Shown: in pieces, positions 23,548-32,962 of the stretch
Layout of the letters: each line of letters starts with the position of its first letter
Numbering within the stretch: position 1 is the stretch's first letter
Assembly (NCBI GenBank): GCA_902524235.1
Contig: CABZCF010000005.1
Coordinates: 1 to 64,000 of the forward strand
DNA length: 64,000 nucleotides
Source of the DNA: an uncultured Pelagibacteraceae bacterium
Lineage (GTDB): Bacteria; Pseudomonadota; Alphaproteobacteria; Pelagibacterales; Pelagibacteraceae
Reading direction: 5' to 3'
Made by a program: the position numbers and the translations under genes
Notes under the pieces: generated by a model
The model's database searches: none
What the model was told of the DNA's origin: nothing
The model's input: only the letters and a program-made list of their open reading frames with translations

Positions 23548-24798
23548 TTAATCTCTTATTTGACCCGACCCATAGACTTCGTACTTATATGTAACCAACT
23601 GGGCAAGACCTACAGGACCTCTAGGTGGAAGTTTATTAGTAGAAATTCCGACTTCCCCTCCAAAACCAAATTCCCCACCATCCGCAAACTGTGTTGAAGA
23701 ATTATGAATAGCTATTGAACTTTTCACTTTTTTCATAAATAAATTAGCTTTTCTTTTATTTTTTGTAATGATTGCATCAGTGTGCATTGTACCATATGTA
23801 TTTATATGATTTATCGCTTCATCCAAATTCTTTACAGATTTCACTGCAATTTCAGCTGACAAATATTCTTTACTCCAATCACTTAAATTTGCACTCTTAG
23901 TTTTTCCTTTATAAATATTTTGAATTTTTTTATCAGCATGAATTATACAATTTTTCTTCTCTAATTTCTTTAATATTGAAAGAGCGTATTTTTTTAAAAC
24001 TTTCTCGTGAATTAGCAAAGTTTCGGTTGCTCCACAAATACTTGTATTTCTCATTTTAGCGTTAACTACAATTTTTTCTGCCATTTTCAAGTTTGCATGT
24101 TCATCGACATATGTATGACATACTCCCTCTAAATGACCTATCACTGGAATTTTTGAATAATCCTGCACAGTTTTAACTAGACCTTTGCCCCCTCTAGGAA
24201 TAATTACATCGATATAATCTTTCGTGTTAGACAGCATTAATTGGACTATCTTTCTGCTCTTATGCTTTATAAACTGAACGTAATTTATATTAACATTGTA
24301 AAATTTCAGCGCCTCACGAAATAGATCAGAAATTAACTTATTACTATAATAAGCCTCTGATCCTCCTCTTAAAATTACACAGTTACCTGATTTAAAGCAT
24401 AGACACGAAACATCAGAGGTTACGTTGGGTCTGCTTTCATAAATTACGCCAACTACCCCCAATGGAACAGTTACCCTTCTCATTTTTAACCCATTAGGTC
24501 TTTTCCATTTTTTTAAAATTACATTTACAGGATCTTTCATCCTAGATATCTGTTGAATACTAGAAATTATATCCTTAATTTTTTTTTCATTTAATTCAAG
24601 CCTTTCTATCATATTATTTTTCAAACCATTTTTTTTTGCATTAAATATATCTTTTTTATTATTCGATAAAATTTTAAATTTATTTTTATTTACTAATTGA
24701 GCGAATTTTAGAAGAACTTTATTCTTAATCTTATTATCTATAATTTGATTACTTGCTTTCTTAGCTTTTTTACATATTTCAATTAATTTAGTTTTCAT
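23548..24798 (-). CDS. proA: Gamma-glutamyl phosphate reductase
   Basis: PLGVVGVIYESRPNVTSD, SICGATETLL. Confidence 0.96.
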   Translation of the reverse strand: MKTKLIEICKKAKKASNQIIDNKIKNKVLLKFAQLVNKNKFKILSNNKKDIFNAKKNGLKNNMIERLELNEKKIKDIISSIQQISRMKDPVNVILKKWKRPNGLKMRRVTVPLGVVGVIYESRPNVTSDVSCLCFKSGNCVILRGGSEAYYSNKLISDLFREALKFYNVNINYVQFIKHKSRKIVQLMLSNTKDYIDVIIPRGGKGLVKTVQDYSKIPVIGHLEGVCHTYVDEHANLKMAEKIVVNAKMRNTSICGATETLLIHEKVLKKYALSILKKLEKKNCIIHADKKIQNIYKGKTKSANLSDWSKEYLSAEIAVKSVKNLDEAINHINTYGTMHTDAIITKNKRKANLFMKKVKSSIAIHNSSTQFADGGEFGFGGEVGISTNKLPPRGPVGLAQLVTYKYEVYGSGQIRD

Positions 24799-25905
24799 TT
24801 AAACCTCTACCATATCATCTTTATGAATAACCTCAGATTTAGATACGTATCCTAACAAATCTTTAATTTTATTTGAATGTTGACCTTGAATTTTTTTAAT
24901 TTCTACAGAGCTAAATGAACTTAATCCTCTCGCGTACTCTTTATTATTTTTATCCAATATTCTTATATGGTCACCTTTAATAAATTGCCCATTAACCTTT
25001 TTTATTCCCGTTGCTAAAAGGCTTTTACCTTTTTTTAGTGCTTGTACTGCTCCATCATCAATTATTAAATCTCCTTTAGGAGAAATTGAGCTAATAATCC
25101 ACTTTTTCCTTGCATGCAACTTTGAAACTTTTGGCAAAAACCAGGTGCCTTTGTTTGTTTTATCAATATTTAAAATTGGCCTATTCATTAAACCATTTGC
25201 TATTACCATATTGCATCCTGAGTTTTGGCAAATTTTAGCAGCCTCAATTTTAGTTGTCATACCTCCTGTGCCATGTTCACCAATACTTTTAGTTGCAATT
25301 TTTTCGATGTTCGTATCAATGATATTAATCGTATTAATTAATTTTGCATTTTTATTAATTTTTGGGTTTGAAGAGTACATTCCATCTACATCTGAAAGTA
25401 AGATTAAACAATCAGCCCCCAATATTTGAGCCACTCTTGATGCTAATCTATCATTATCCCCATATTTTATTTCGGAAGTAGCAATACTGTCGTTTTCATT
25501 CACTATTGGGACGTAATTAAGGTCAAAGAGATTTTCAAAAGTTCTTTTTGCATTTATTGCTCTACGTCTTTGTTCAGTATCTTCTAGAGTAATTAAAATC
25601 TGTGATAAATTAATTTTATATTTATTAAATATGTTTTTATATAAATTCATTAATTCAATCTGACCAATTGAGGCAACAGCCTGGCTCTTATCAAGATTTA
25701 TACTTTTTTTGTTTATTTTTAGTTTTTCGCATCCTAAAGCAATAGCTCCGGAACTTACAATTATGACATTTTTTTTTTTATTTTTTAAATTTTTAATATC
25801 TAAAGCAAATTTTTCTAACCATGTTCTTCTTACTTTTTTCTTAGCATCAATTAAAAGAGATGAACCAACCTTAATTACTATAGTTTTATAATTCTTAAGA
25901 TACAT
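24799..25905 (-). CDS. proB: Glutamate 5-kinase with PUA domain
   Basis: VIKVGSSLL, VNENDSIAT, GTGGMTTKIEAA, C-terminal PUA. Confidence 0.96.
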   Translation of the reverse strand: MYLKNYKTIVIKVGSSLLIDAKKKVRRTWLEKFALDIKNLKNKKKNVIIVSSGAIALGCEKLKINKKSINLDKSQAVASIGQIELMNLYKNIFNKYKINLSQILITLEDTEQRRRAINAKRTFENLFDLNYVPIVNENDSIATSEIKYGDNDRLASRVAQILGADCLILLSDVDGMYSSNPKINKNAKLINTINIIDTNIEKIATKSIGEHGTGGMTTKIEAAKICQNSGCNMVIANGLMNRPILNIDKTNKGTWFLPKVSKLHARKKWIISSISPKGDLIIDDGAVQALKKGKSLLATGIKKVNGQFIKGDHIRILDKNNKEYARGLSSFSSVEIKKIQGQHSNKIKDLLGYVSKSEVIHKDDMVEV

Positions 25906-26878
25906 ATTTAATTACTTTAGCTTTAATTTTTGATACAAGTTTTTTTTCTAATGTTGATAATATCCATATTTCTTTTCCAGTCTTACGCTTAAATTCTTTT
26001 TTTTTAACATTTAGTTCTGTAGTTTCTATTAAATCAACTTTATTAAAAATTACAATTTCTTCCTTTTTTAATAGGTTTTTACTATATTTACCTAATTCGC
26101 CTCTTACTTGATTGTACGATCTTATCAAATCTTTTTCATTAACATCGATTAAATGTAGTAAGGTTTTACATCTCTCAATATGTTTTAAAAATTTAATCCC
26201 CAGTCCAAGTCCGGAATGAGCATTTTTGATCAAACCAGGGATGTCTGCCAAAGTAATTTCTTTATCATCATATTGTGCAACACCTAAATTTGGGTTTAGT
26301 GTGGTAAATTTATAATTTGCAATTTTAGGCTTTGCGCTAGTTACTGATGCCAACAAACTAGATTTACCAGCATTAGGCAGACCTATAATACCAATATCTG
26401 CGATTGTTTTAAGTTGGAGCCATATCCAAAATTCTTCTCCTATTTTTCCTTTAGTAAATTTCTTTGGAGCTCTATTTGTGGAAGATTTAAATTTAGTATT
26501 ACCAAATCCTCCCTTACCACCTATTGCTGCTACGTACTCTTCGTTTTCTTTTTTAAAATCATATATTAATGTTTTGTTGTCCTCCTCGTAAACTTGTGTA
26601 CCAACAGGAACCTTTAAATATAAATTTTCACCACCTCTACCTGTTTGATTTTTGCCTTTACCATCTTCACCTCTTTTTGCCTTAAAGTGTTGCTGATATC
26701 GAAAATCTATTAAGGTATTTAAGTTCCTCTCAGATATTAAAATAATTGATCCACCTTTTCCTCCGTCACCTCCATCTGGTCCACCAAACTCAATAAATTT
26801 TTCTCGTCTAAAACTAGGTGAACCTGATCCTCCATCACCTGCTTTTATATATATTTTTACTTGGTCTAGAAATTTCAT
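25895..26878 (-). CDS. obgE: GTPase Obg/CgtA
   Basis: Gly-rich Obg domain, GLPNAGKSSLLASVTSAKPKIANYKFTTL. Confidence 0.97.
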   Translation of the reverse strand: MKFLDQVKIYIKAGDGGSGSPSFRREKFIEFGGPDGGDGGKGGSIILISERNLNTLIDFRYQQHFKAKRGEDGKGKNQTGRGGENLYLKVPVGTQVYEEDNKTLIYDFKKENEEYVAAIGGKGGFGNTKFKSSTNRAPKKFTKGKIGEEFWIWLQLKTIADIGIIGLPNAGKSSLLASVTSAKPKIANYKFTTLNPNLGVAQYDDKEITLADIPGLIKNAHSGLGLGIKFLKHIERCKTLLHLIDVNEKDLIRSYNQVRGELGKYSKNLLKKEEIVIFNKVDLIETTELNVKKKEFKRKTGKEIWILSTLEKKLVSKIKAKVIKYVS

Positions 26879-26902
26879 ACTACAATGTTATAGTTGGATT
26901 AA

Positions 26903-27157
26903 TTAGTTGGGTTTTACTGAAACTACAGTTCTATCAGATTTACTTTTTTTGAAAATAACCTTACCCTTAATAACTGAAAAAATTGAATGATCTTTTCCCA
27001 TTTTTACATTGTCTCCTGGGAAAATTTTTGTACCTCTTTGCCTAATAATTATGTTTCCTGGAAGAACTATTTCACCACCGTATTTTTTTACCCCCAGTCG
27101 TCTACCGGCACTATCTCTTCCATTCCTCGACGAACCACCTGCTTTTTTTGTTGCCAT
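26903..27157 (-). CDS. rpmA: Ribosomal protein bL27
   Basis: [25 protein letters not shown]. Confidence 0.97.
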   Translation of the reverse strand: MATKKAGGSSRNGRDSAGRRLGVKKYGGEIVLPGNIIIRQRGTKIFPGDNVKMGKDHSIFSVIKGKVIFKKSKSDRTVVSVKPN

Positions 27158-27166
27158 AATAAAATA

Positions 27167-27568
27167 TTATTTTTTTTCCTCAGTTTTTAAATTTTCTAAT
27201 TTTTTTTCTTTTTTAACATATTTTTCAGCTTCTGCTATTACAGAGCCATCTTTAGAAAATATTCTGTTAATTCTCACCATTGAATATTGTTGTCTGTGTC
27301 CGTTTTTTCTTCTTGAATTCTTACGTCTTCTTTTTTTAAAAATTAAAACTGTTCTTTCTTTTGAATTTTTAATTAAATCTGCCTCAACCTTTGCACCATC
27401 TACAGTCGGACTACCAATTTCAAAAGATTTTTCATCGCCATAAGCTAGAACTTCTTCAAACTCTATTTTTGATTCAGGTTTTGAATCTTTCAACAGCTCT
27501 ACTTTAATTATTTCTCCAGCACTTACTTTGTATTGTTTTCCACCAGTTTTTATTATCGCAAAAGACAT
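27167..27568 (-). CDS. rplU: Ribosomal protein bL21
   Basis: MSFAIIKTGGKQYKVSAGE, KRRRKNSRRKNGHRQQYSMVRI. Confidence 0.97.
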   Translation of the reverse strand: MSFAIIKTGGKQYKVSAGEIIKVELLKDSKPESKIEFEEVLAYGDEKSFEIGSPTVDGAKVEADLIKNSKERTVLIFKKRRRKNSRRKNGHRQQYSMVRINRIFSKDGSVIAEAEKYVKKEKKLENLKTEEKK

Positions 27569-27592
27569 TTTAATTTAAAATTTATTAACAGC

Positions 27593-27620
27593 AATATAGT
27601 CAGAGGCTCCTTTTAGTCAA
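27593..27620 (-). promoter_or_regulatory. Candidate sigma70 promoter for rplU-rpmA (TTGACT-16-TATATT)
   Basis: Near-consensus -35 and -10 boxes with 16-nt spacing on minus strand, directly upstream of rplU. Confidence 0.55.
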
Positions 27621-27630
27621 GTTGAATAAC

Positions 27631-28347
27631 CTAGAAATTATCCTTTAATTCTCTCAATTTTGAAAAGGAATTCAAATCTTCACATTTTAGAAAAATATTA
27701 CAGTCTAGCTCTTCTTTTAAATAAGTTGGTGTTGTTGGTACATTATTTTTTAATTTATTTGTGATTTCTAAAATTTTATTTTTTAGTTTGCTGTTATTAG
27801 GATCATGATAGCTACAGAATTTTGAATTTTGAAAAGTATACTCGTGACCAAAATATATCAATGTATCTTTTGAAAAATTTTTAATTAATTTTAAAGAATT
27901 AAACATTTGGTCGTATGACCCTTCAAAAATTCTCCCACAACCTAAAGAAAATAGCGTATCTCCGGTAAATAATAAATTTTGAATATGAAAATGGAATATT
28001 ACATGACCTTTAGTATGACCAGGAGTGTGATATGTTTTAAATTCAAAATCATTATTTTGATATAATTCTTTATCTTTAACAAAAATATTAATTCCGGGAA
28101 TATTATCTTTATCTTTATTAAAGCCTATTACACTACAATTAAATTTTTCCTTTAAATCTAAATTTCCACCTACATGGTCACCATGATGGTGGGTATTTAG
28201 TATATATTTTAAATTTAACTTTTCTTTTATAATAATGTCAATTATTGGCTTTGATTCTCCTGGATCAATTACACAGGCATTACTTTCCTCATTTATAAGA
28301 ATATACGAAAAATTATCATCTAGGCACTTGACGGTTATAATTCTCAT
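27631..28347 (-). CDS. gloB: Hydroxyacylglutathione hydrolase (glyoxalase II)
   Basis: Metallo-beta-lactamase THHHGDHVGG, GHTKGHVIFH, FTGDTLFSLGCGRIFEG. Confidence 0.93.
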   Translation of the reverse strand: MRIITVKCLDDNFSYILINEESNACVIDPGESKPIIDIIIKEKLNLKYILNTHHHGDHVGGNLDLKEKFNCSVIGFNKDKDNIPGINIFVKDKELYQNNDFEFKTYHTPGHTKGHVIFHFHIQNLLFTGDTLFSLGCGRIFEGSYDQMFNSLKLIKNFSKDTLIYFGHEYTFQNSKFCSYHDPNNSKLKNKILEITNKLKNNVPTTPTYLKEELDCNIFLKCEDLNSFSKLRELKDNF

Positions 28348-28348
28348 A

Positions 28349-28945
28349 TTATTTTTCTATTTCAAATATTCCTAATTCTGAAGTAAGATTTTTATAACTT
28401 AAATTACTTTTTTTAATATAGGAAACTTTTTTTCCACTTAAAGAAATAGATTTTGTTAATTTTAACTCCCTTTGGTTACAGAAAGTTACAAAGTCTTTTA
28501 TTGTGCACATATGCAAATTTGGGGTATTATACCATTCATTAGGCAAATTTTCAGTTACAGGCATTGTACCTTTAAATAGCAAATCTACTCTTACCTTCCA
28601 GTGACCAAAATTTGGTATTGTCACAATTGCTTTTTTTCCAACTCTCAATAATTCATATAAAACTTTTTCAGGATTTAAAAAAGCTTGAAGTGTTTGACTT
28701 AGGATAACATAATTAAATGATTTATCTGGGAATTGGCCTAAATCTAACTCAGCGTTTCCCTCAATAACTGTTAAACCCTTTTCGATACACTCTTGAACAT
28801 TTTTTTTTGATATTTCCAAACCTCTTATATTTTTTGAAATATTTTCTAGTATATATTTCATAAGCTCTCCATTTCCACACCCTACATCTAAAATTTTCGA
28901 ATTTTTATTTATTAATGAGGAAATTATTTTAAACTCTTGCTTCAT
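28349..28945 (-). CDS. metW: MetW-like methyltransferase-fold protein
   Basis: ILDVGCGNGELMKYI; overlaps metX; ITIPNFGHWKVRVDLLFKGTMPVTE. Confidence 0.92.
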   Translation of the reverse strand: MKQEFKIISSLINKNSKILDVGCGNGELMKYILENISKNIRGLEISKKNVQECIEKGLTVIEGNAELDLGQFPDKSFNYVILSQTLQAFLNPEKVLYELLRVGKKAIVTIPNFGHWKVRVDLLFKGTMPVTENLPNEWYNTPNLHMCTIKDFVTFCNQRELKLTKSISLSGKKVSYIKKSNLSYKNLTSELGIFEIEK

Positions 28946-30062
28946 GAATATTTTTATATGAATTATTTAAAAAGTTTTTTACTGAATTTAAAAAATCTGG
29001 CACATCTAATAAAAATGAATCGTGACCTTTATCAGAAGTTATTTCAATAAATCCAACGTCAGCCCCAATTGCATTTAACGCAATAACAATTTCTCTATTT
29101 TCGGACGTAGGATAAAGCCAATCAGAAGTGAAAGAAATTATAAAAAATTTTGTTTTACATCCTTTAAAAGCATCTGAGAGATTTCCATTAAATTGCTTTG
29201 TTAAATCAAAGTAATCCATTGCTCTTGTTATATATAAATAGCTATTTGCATCAAACCTATCGACAAAAACTGACCCTTGATATCTCAAATAACTTTCTAT
29301 TTGGAAGTCTGCATCAAAACCAAATTTTAATGCATCTCTCTCTTGGAGTTTTCTTCCAAATTTTTCCTGCAAACCTTTTTTAGATAAATAGGTTATGTGG
29401 GCTGCCATTCGCGCTACAGCTAAACCTTTAGATGGAGATTTTCCGTTTTCCAAATATTTGCCTTTATCCCATTCTTTATCAGCCATAATTGCCTGTCTAC
29501 CTAGCTCATTCAACGCAATGTTCTGCGCTGAATGACTTGCGGTACAAGCAATTGGTATTGCTACATCTGCTTTATTTGGAAAATTAGAAACAAATTGTAG
29601 AACTTGCATACCACCCATAGACCCACCTATGACTGCAAATAATTTTTTGATTTTAAAATGATCTAACAGAAAATTTTGCGCGTTTACCATGTCATTAATC
29701 GTAATAACTGGAAAGTTAGATCCATAATGTTTGTTTGTAGAAGGATTAATGCTAGAAGGTCCAAATGATCCCATGCACCCTCCGATAACATTGGCACTAA
29801 TCACAAAAAATTTGTTTGTATCAATAGCTTTGTTTGGTCCAAGTGCATAATTCCACCAACCTTCTTTGTTTGTTATAGGATTTATACCGTATGGAAACTG
29901 GTCTCCTGTTAAAGCATGAAATATTAAAATACCATTATTTTTATCCTCATTTAACTCACCAAAAGTTTCGTAAGCTATAGGAAAATTTGATATTTCTTTA
30001 CCACAATCTAACTTTAACTTATCTTTAACTATATATTTTTTTAAATTATCAATATTGTTCAT
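28929..30062 (-). CDS. metX: Homoserine O-acyltransferase
   Basis: FHALTGDQF, GGSMGGMQVLQF nucleophile elbow, C-terminal GHDSFLLD. Confidence 0.95.
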   Translation of the reverse strand: MNNIDNLKKYIVKDKLKLDCGKEISNFPIAYETFGELNEDKNNGILIFHALTGDQFPYGINPITNKEGWWNYALGPNKAIDTNKFFVISANVIGGCMGSFGPSSINPSTNKHYGSNFPVITINDMVNAQNFLLDHFKIKKLFAVIGGSMGGMQVLQFVSNFPNKADVAIPIACTASHSAQNIALNELGRQAIMADKEWDKGKYLENGKSPSKGLAVARMAAHITYLSKKGLQEKFGRKLQERDALKFGFDADFQIESYLRYQGSVFVDRFDANSYLYITRAMDYFDLTKQFNGNLSDAFKGCKTKFFIISFTSDWLYPTSENREIVIALNAIGADVGFIEITSDKGHDSFLLDVPDFLNSVKNFLNNSYKNIHEARV

Positions 30063-30092
30063 AGCATTTGTGTGAATTGTGAGGAAAAAAAA

Positions 30093-30143
30093 CTTATTTA
30101 GCGGTTTTTTTATAGCGCTCGCAATTCAGTTAAATCAGCGCAA
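30093..30143 (-). promoter_or_regulatory. SAM-II riboswitch candidate in the metX leader
   Basis: Minus strand TTGCGCTGATTTAACTGAATTGCGAGCGCTATAAAAAAACCGCTAAATAAG: GCGCU/AGCGC P1 stem, signature GAUUUAAC and downstream GCUAAA; closely resembles the recalled SAM-II consensus. Confidence 0.88.
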
Positions 30144-30147
30144 TAAA

Positions 30148-30176
30148 TGTTTACATTATCAATTTTTATATGTCAA
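30148..30176 (-). promoter_or_regulatory. Possible promoter upstream of the metX riboswitch (TTGACA-17-TAAACA)
   Basis: Perfect -35 but weak -10; lies just 5' of the riboswitch. Confidence 0.35.
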
Positions 30177-30250
30177 ATTTTAAGGGATTTTTACTTATTT
30201 AATTTGAATAAATAATAATTTATCTATAAATACCAGAAAAATTTAAAGTT

Positions 30251-31345
30251 ATGAAATTAACGAAATTTAAAAAACTAAAGTTTCAGTCATACAAGCCTGG
30301 AAAACACGAAATACCTAATTTAAATGATACCAAAAAAATAATTAAATTATCAGCAAATGAATCTGCATTAGGAGCAAGTTCAAAAGTTAAAGCAATTTTG
30401 AGAAATAATGTTAGTACCTCTAAATATCCAGACTACACATCTAAACTATTAAGAAAACAAATTTCAACTAAATTTAATTGCGACGTTAATAAAGTAATCT
30501 GTGGATCTGGTTCAGATGAGATTATTCAAATGCTGTGTCAGTTATTTTTAAGTAAAAGTGACCAGGTTATAGTTCCACAATTTAGTTTTTTGATGTATAG
30601 AATTTATGCATCTATTTCAGGAGCGAAAGTAATTTATTCTAAAGAGAAAAATTTTACAATTTCTATTGATAATATAATTAAAAATGTAAGCAAAAAAACT
30701 AAAATTGTCTTTTTAGCAAATCCTAACAATCCTACTGGTACCTATCTTTATAAAAAAGATTTAATCAATTTAAGAAAAAGATTAAGAAAAGATATTTTAT
30801 TAGTTATTGATGACGCATATTATGAATATATGAAAGATAAGAACTATGCTTCCGGACTCGAAATATTTAAAAACCACAAAAATGTTTTTATATTGAGAAC
30901 ATTTTCAAAAATTTATGGATTAGCGGCTTTAAGAATTGGCTGGGGTTATGGTGATAAAAATATTATTAATGCTTTAAATTCAATTAAACCACCATTTAAT
31001 GTTAATGAGGTTGCGCAATTATGTGCAATTGAGGCACTAAAAGACAATAAATTTATTAACAAGTCAATTAAACACAATTTATTGTGGAGTAAAAAAATTA
31101 AAAAATCGTTAGAGCAATTTAATATTTATTCAAATAAAATTAGTGCAAACTTTCTACTACTAAACTTTAATAGTTGTAAATTATCTGCGAACAAAATTGA
31201 AAAAAAATTAGAAAAAAAAGGTATTATTTTAAGAGAAATGAAAACCTATGGTATCGACAATCATCTGAGATTAACAATTGGCAATATTGCTGAAAATAAA
31301 TTATTTCTTAAAGAAGTTAAAAATATATTTAAAAATGTTCAATAA
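30251..31345 (+). CDS. hisC: Histidinol-phosphate aminotransferase
   Basis: LSANESALGASSKV, ANPNNPTGTYL, RTFSKIYGLAALRIGWGYG PLP Lys motif. Confidence 0.94.
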   Translation: MKLTKFKKLKFQSYKPGKHEIPNLNDTKKIIKLSANESALGASSKVKAILRNNVSTSKYPDYTSKLLRKQISTKFNCDVNKVICGSGSDEIIQMLCQLFLSKSDQVIVPQFSFLMYRIYASISGAKVIYSKEKNFTISIDNIIKNVSKKTKIVFLANPNNPTGTYLYKKDLINLRKRLRKDILLVIDDAYYEYMKDKNYASGLEIFKNHKNVFILRTFSKIYGLAALRIGWGYGDKNIINALNSIKPPFNVNEVAQLCAIEALKDNKFINKSIKHNLLWSKKIKKSLEQFNIYSNKISANFLLLNFNSCKLSANKIEKKLEKKGIILREMKTYGIDNHLRLTIGNIAENKLFLKEVKNIFKNVQ

Positions 31346-32216
31346 TGTTTTAATTGTTGGTTGTGGCTTAATTGGTTCTTCAATCTTAAAAAGCTCAATA
31401 AAAAATAAAATTTCAAAAAATATCTATGTTTACGAAAAATTAAAAAAAAATATAAAAATCATAAGAAAAATAAATAAGAGAATTAAATTCATCCCTAACT
31501 TAAACAAAGATCTAGAAATGATGAATTTCATAATAATTTGTGCTCCCATGAGCGAATATAAATTTATCTTTCCAAAAATAAACAAATTTATGTCAGAAGA
31601 TTCAGTTATAACAGAGGTGGGATCTACTAAACGAAATTTGATTAAATTTACAAAAAATAAAAACTTAATTTTAAGTCATCCTATCGCTGGATCTGAGGTT
31701 AGTGGGCCAAAGTTTGGAAGCAAAGATTTATTTAATAAGAAATGGTGTATCTTAATTAACAAAGGTAAAAAGAGCAAAATTAATACTGTAAAAAAATTTT
31801 GGAAAAAACTAGGTTCTAACGTAATTTTGATGAATGCTAAAGAGCACGATAAAATTTTTGCCATTACAAGTCATCTTCCACATTTAATAGCTTATAACTT
31901 AATAAAAACAGCTCAAGATTATCAAAAGGTTGAAAAAAAAAATATAATCAAATATAGCGCTGGTGGCTTAAGAGATTTTTCAAGAACAGCTGCATCCAAC
32001 GAAATTATGTGGAGAGATATATTTTTTAGTAATAAAGATAATATGATTAATTCAATTAATAAATTTATTAAAAACCTTAATTTAATAAAAAAAAAAATTA
32101 AAGCCAACAAAGATAAAGAGCTTAAAAAAATTTTGACGAATTCAAAAAAAGTCCGAAAGCAAATTATTGACTGGAAACAAGATGTTTCAAAACCAGATTT
32201 TGGAAGAGAAATTTAG
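31335..32216 (+). CDS. tyrA: Prephenate dehydrogenase
   Basis: VLIVGCGLIGSSILKS, SHPIAGSEVSGP; start placed at MFNNVLIVG, overlapping hisC by 11 bp. Confidence 0.9.
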   Translation: MFNNVLIVGCGLIGSSILKSSIKNKISKNIYVYEKLKKNIKIIRKINKRIKFIPNLNKDLEMMNFIIICAPMSEYKFIFPKINKFMSEDSVITEVGSTKRNLIKFTKNKNLILSHPIAGSEVSGPKFGSKDLFNKKWCILINKGKKSKINTVKKFWKKLGSNVILMNAKEHDKIFAITSHLPHLIAYNLIKTAQDYQKVEKKNIIKYSAGGLRDFSRTAASNEIMWRDIFFSNKDNMINSINKFIKNLNLIKKKIKANKDKELKKILTNSKKVRKQIIDWKQDVSKPDFGREI

Positions 32217-32962
32217 ATTTTATATATTTTTTTTACTTTTAGATTAGTAGTTTGCTGAATTATATTTATTGTATTTTTGATTGGCATTATTAAAACTTTT
32301 TTCCTAGGTCCATAAGCATGTATTAGCATTCTATTATTTAAACAAACCGCAACATGTCCATTCCAAAAAATTATATCCCCTTTCGAATACGTTTTTTTAA
32401 TTTTATAACCCTTTTTAATTTTAATTTGGTCAATCGTATCTCTTGGAAAAAATTTCCGATTAAATTTATAATACATTTGTATTAAAGCGGAACAATCTAT
32501 ACCCATGTAAGATTTTCCTCCCCATTTATAAGGACAATTTAAAAATAATTTAAAAATTTTATTATAATCATTAACTTTTCTATCTATTGGTATAACTTCT
32601 TTTCTTTTTATCCATTTATTATTTTCAAACATAATCAGATTTTTTTTTGACTTTAAAATTTCTATTTCACTTAAAAAAGGAAGGAAGGTATTGGATAGTT
32701 TGGTTTTTCCTTTTTTTTGTAAATAGATCCTTGATTTCAGACATATTACTTTATGAGTTGGTTTATAGTTTGATCTAAAATTGTTAAAATTTATGTAACC
32801 AATATATCTGTCATAAAAATTTTTAATTTTAATATAATTTTTGCTTCTTGATATGATTTGAAATTTTTCACCGTAAATTAATTGACTACTAACCTTAGAA
32901 GATTTCTTTGGCTCCAAAAGAACATTTATAACTGGCTTTGTGCAAAAAAAATTATTTTCCAC
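32213..32962 (-). CDS. NlpC/P60 family peptidase with N-terminal SH3-like region
   Basis: PYKWGGKSYMGIDCSALIQMYY catalytic Cys; GDIIFWNGHVAVC catalytic His. Confidence 0.88.
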   Translation of the reverse strand: MENNFFCTKPVINVLLEPKKSSKVSSQLIYGEKFQIISRSKNYIKIKNFYDRYIGYINFNNFRSNYKPTHKVICLKSRIYLQKKGKTKLSNTFLPFLSEIEILKSKKNLIMFENNKWIKRKEVIPIDRKVNDYNKIFKLFLNCPYKWGGKSYMGIDCSALIQMYYKFNRKFFPRDTIDQIKIKKGYKIKKTYSKGDIIFWNGHVAVCLNNRMLIHAYGPRKKVLIMPIKNTINIIQQTTNLKVKKIYKI

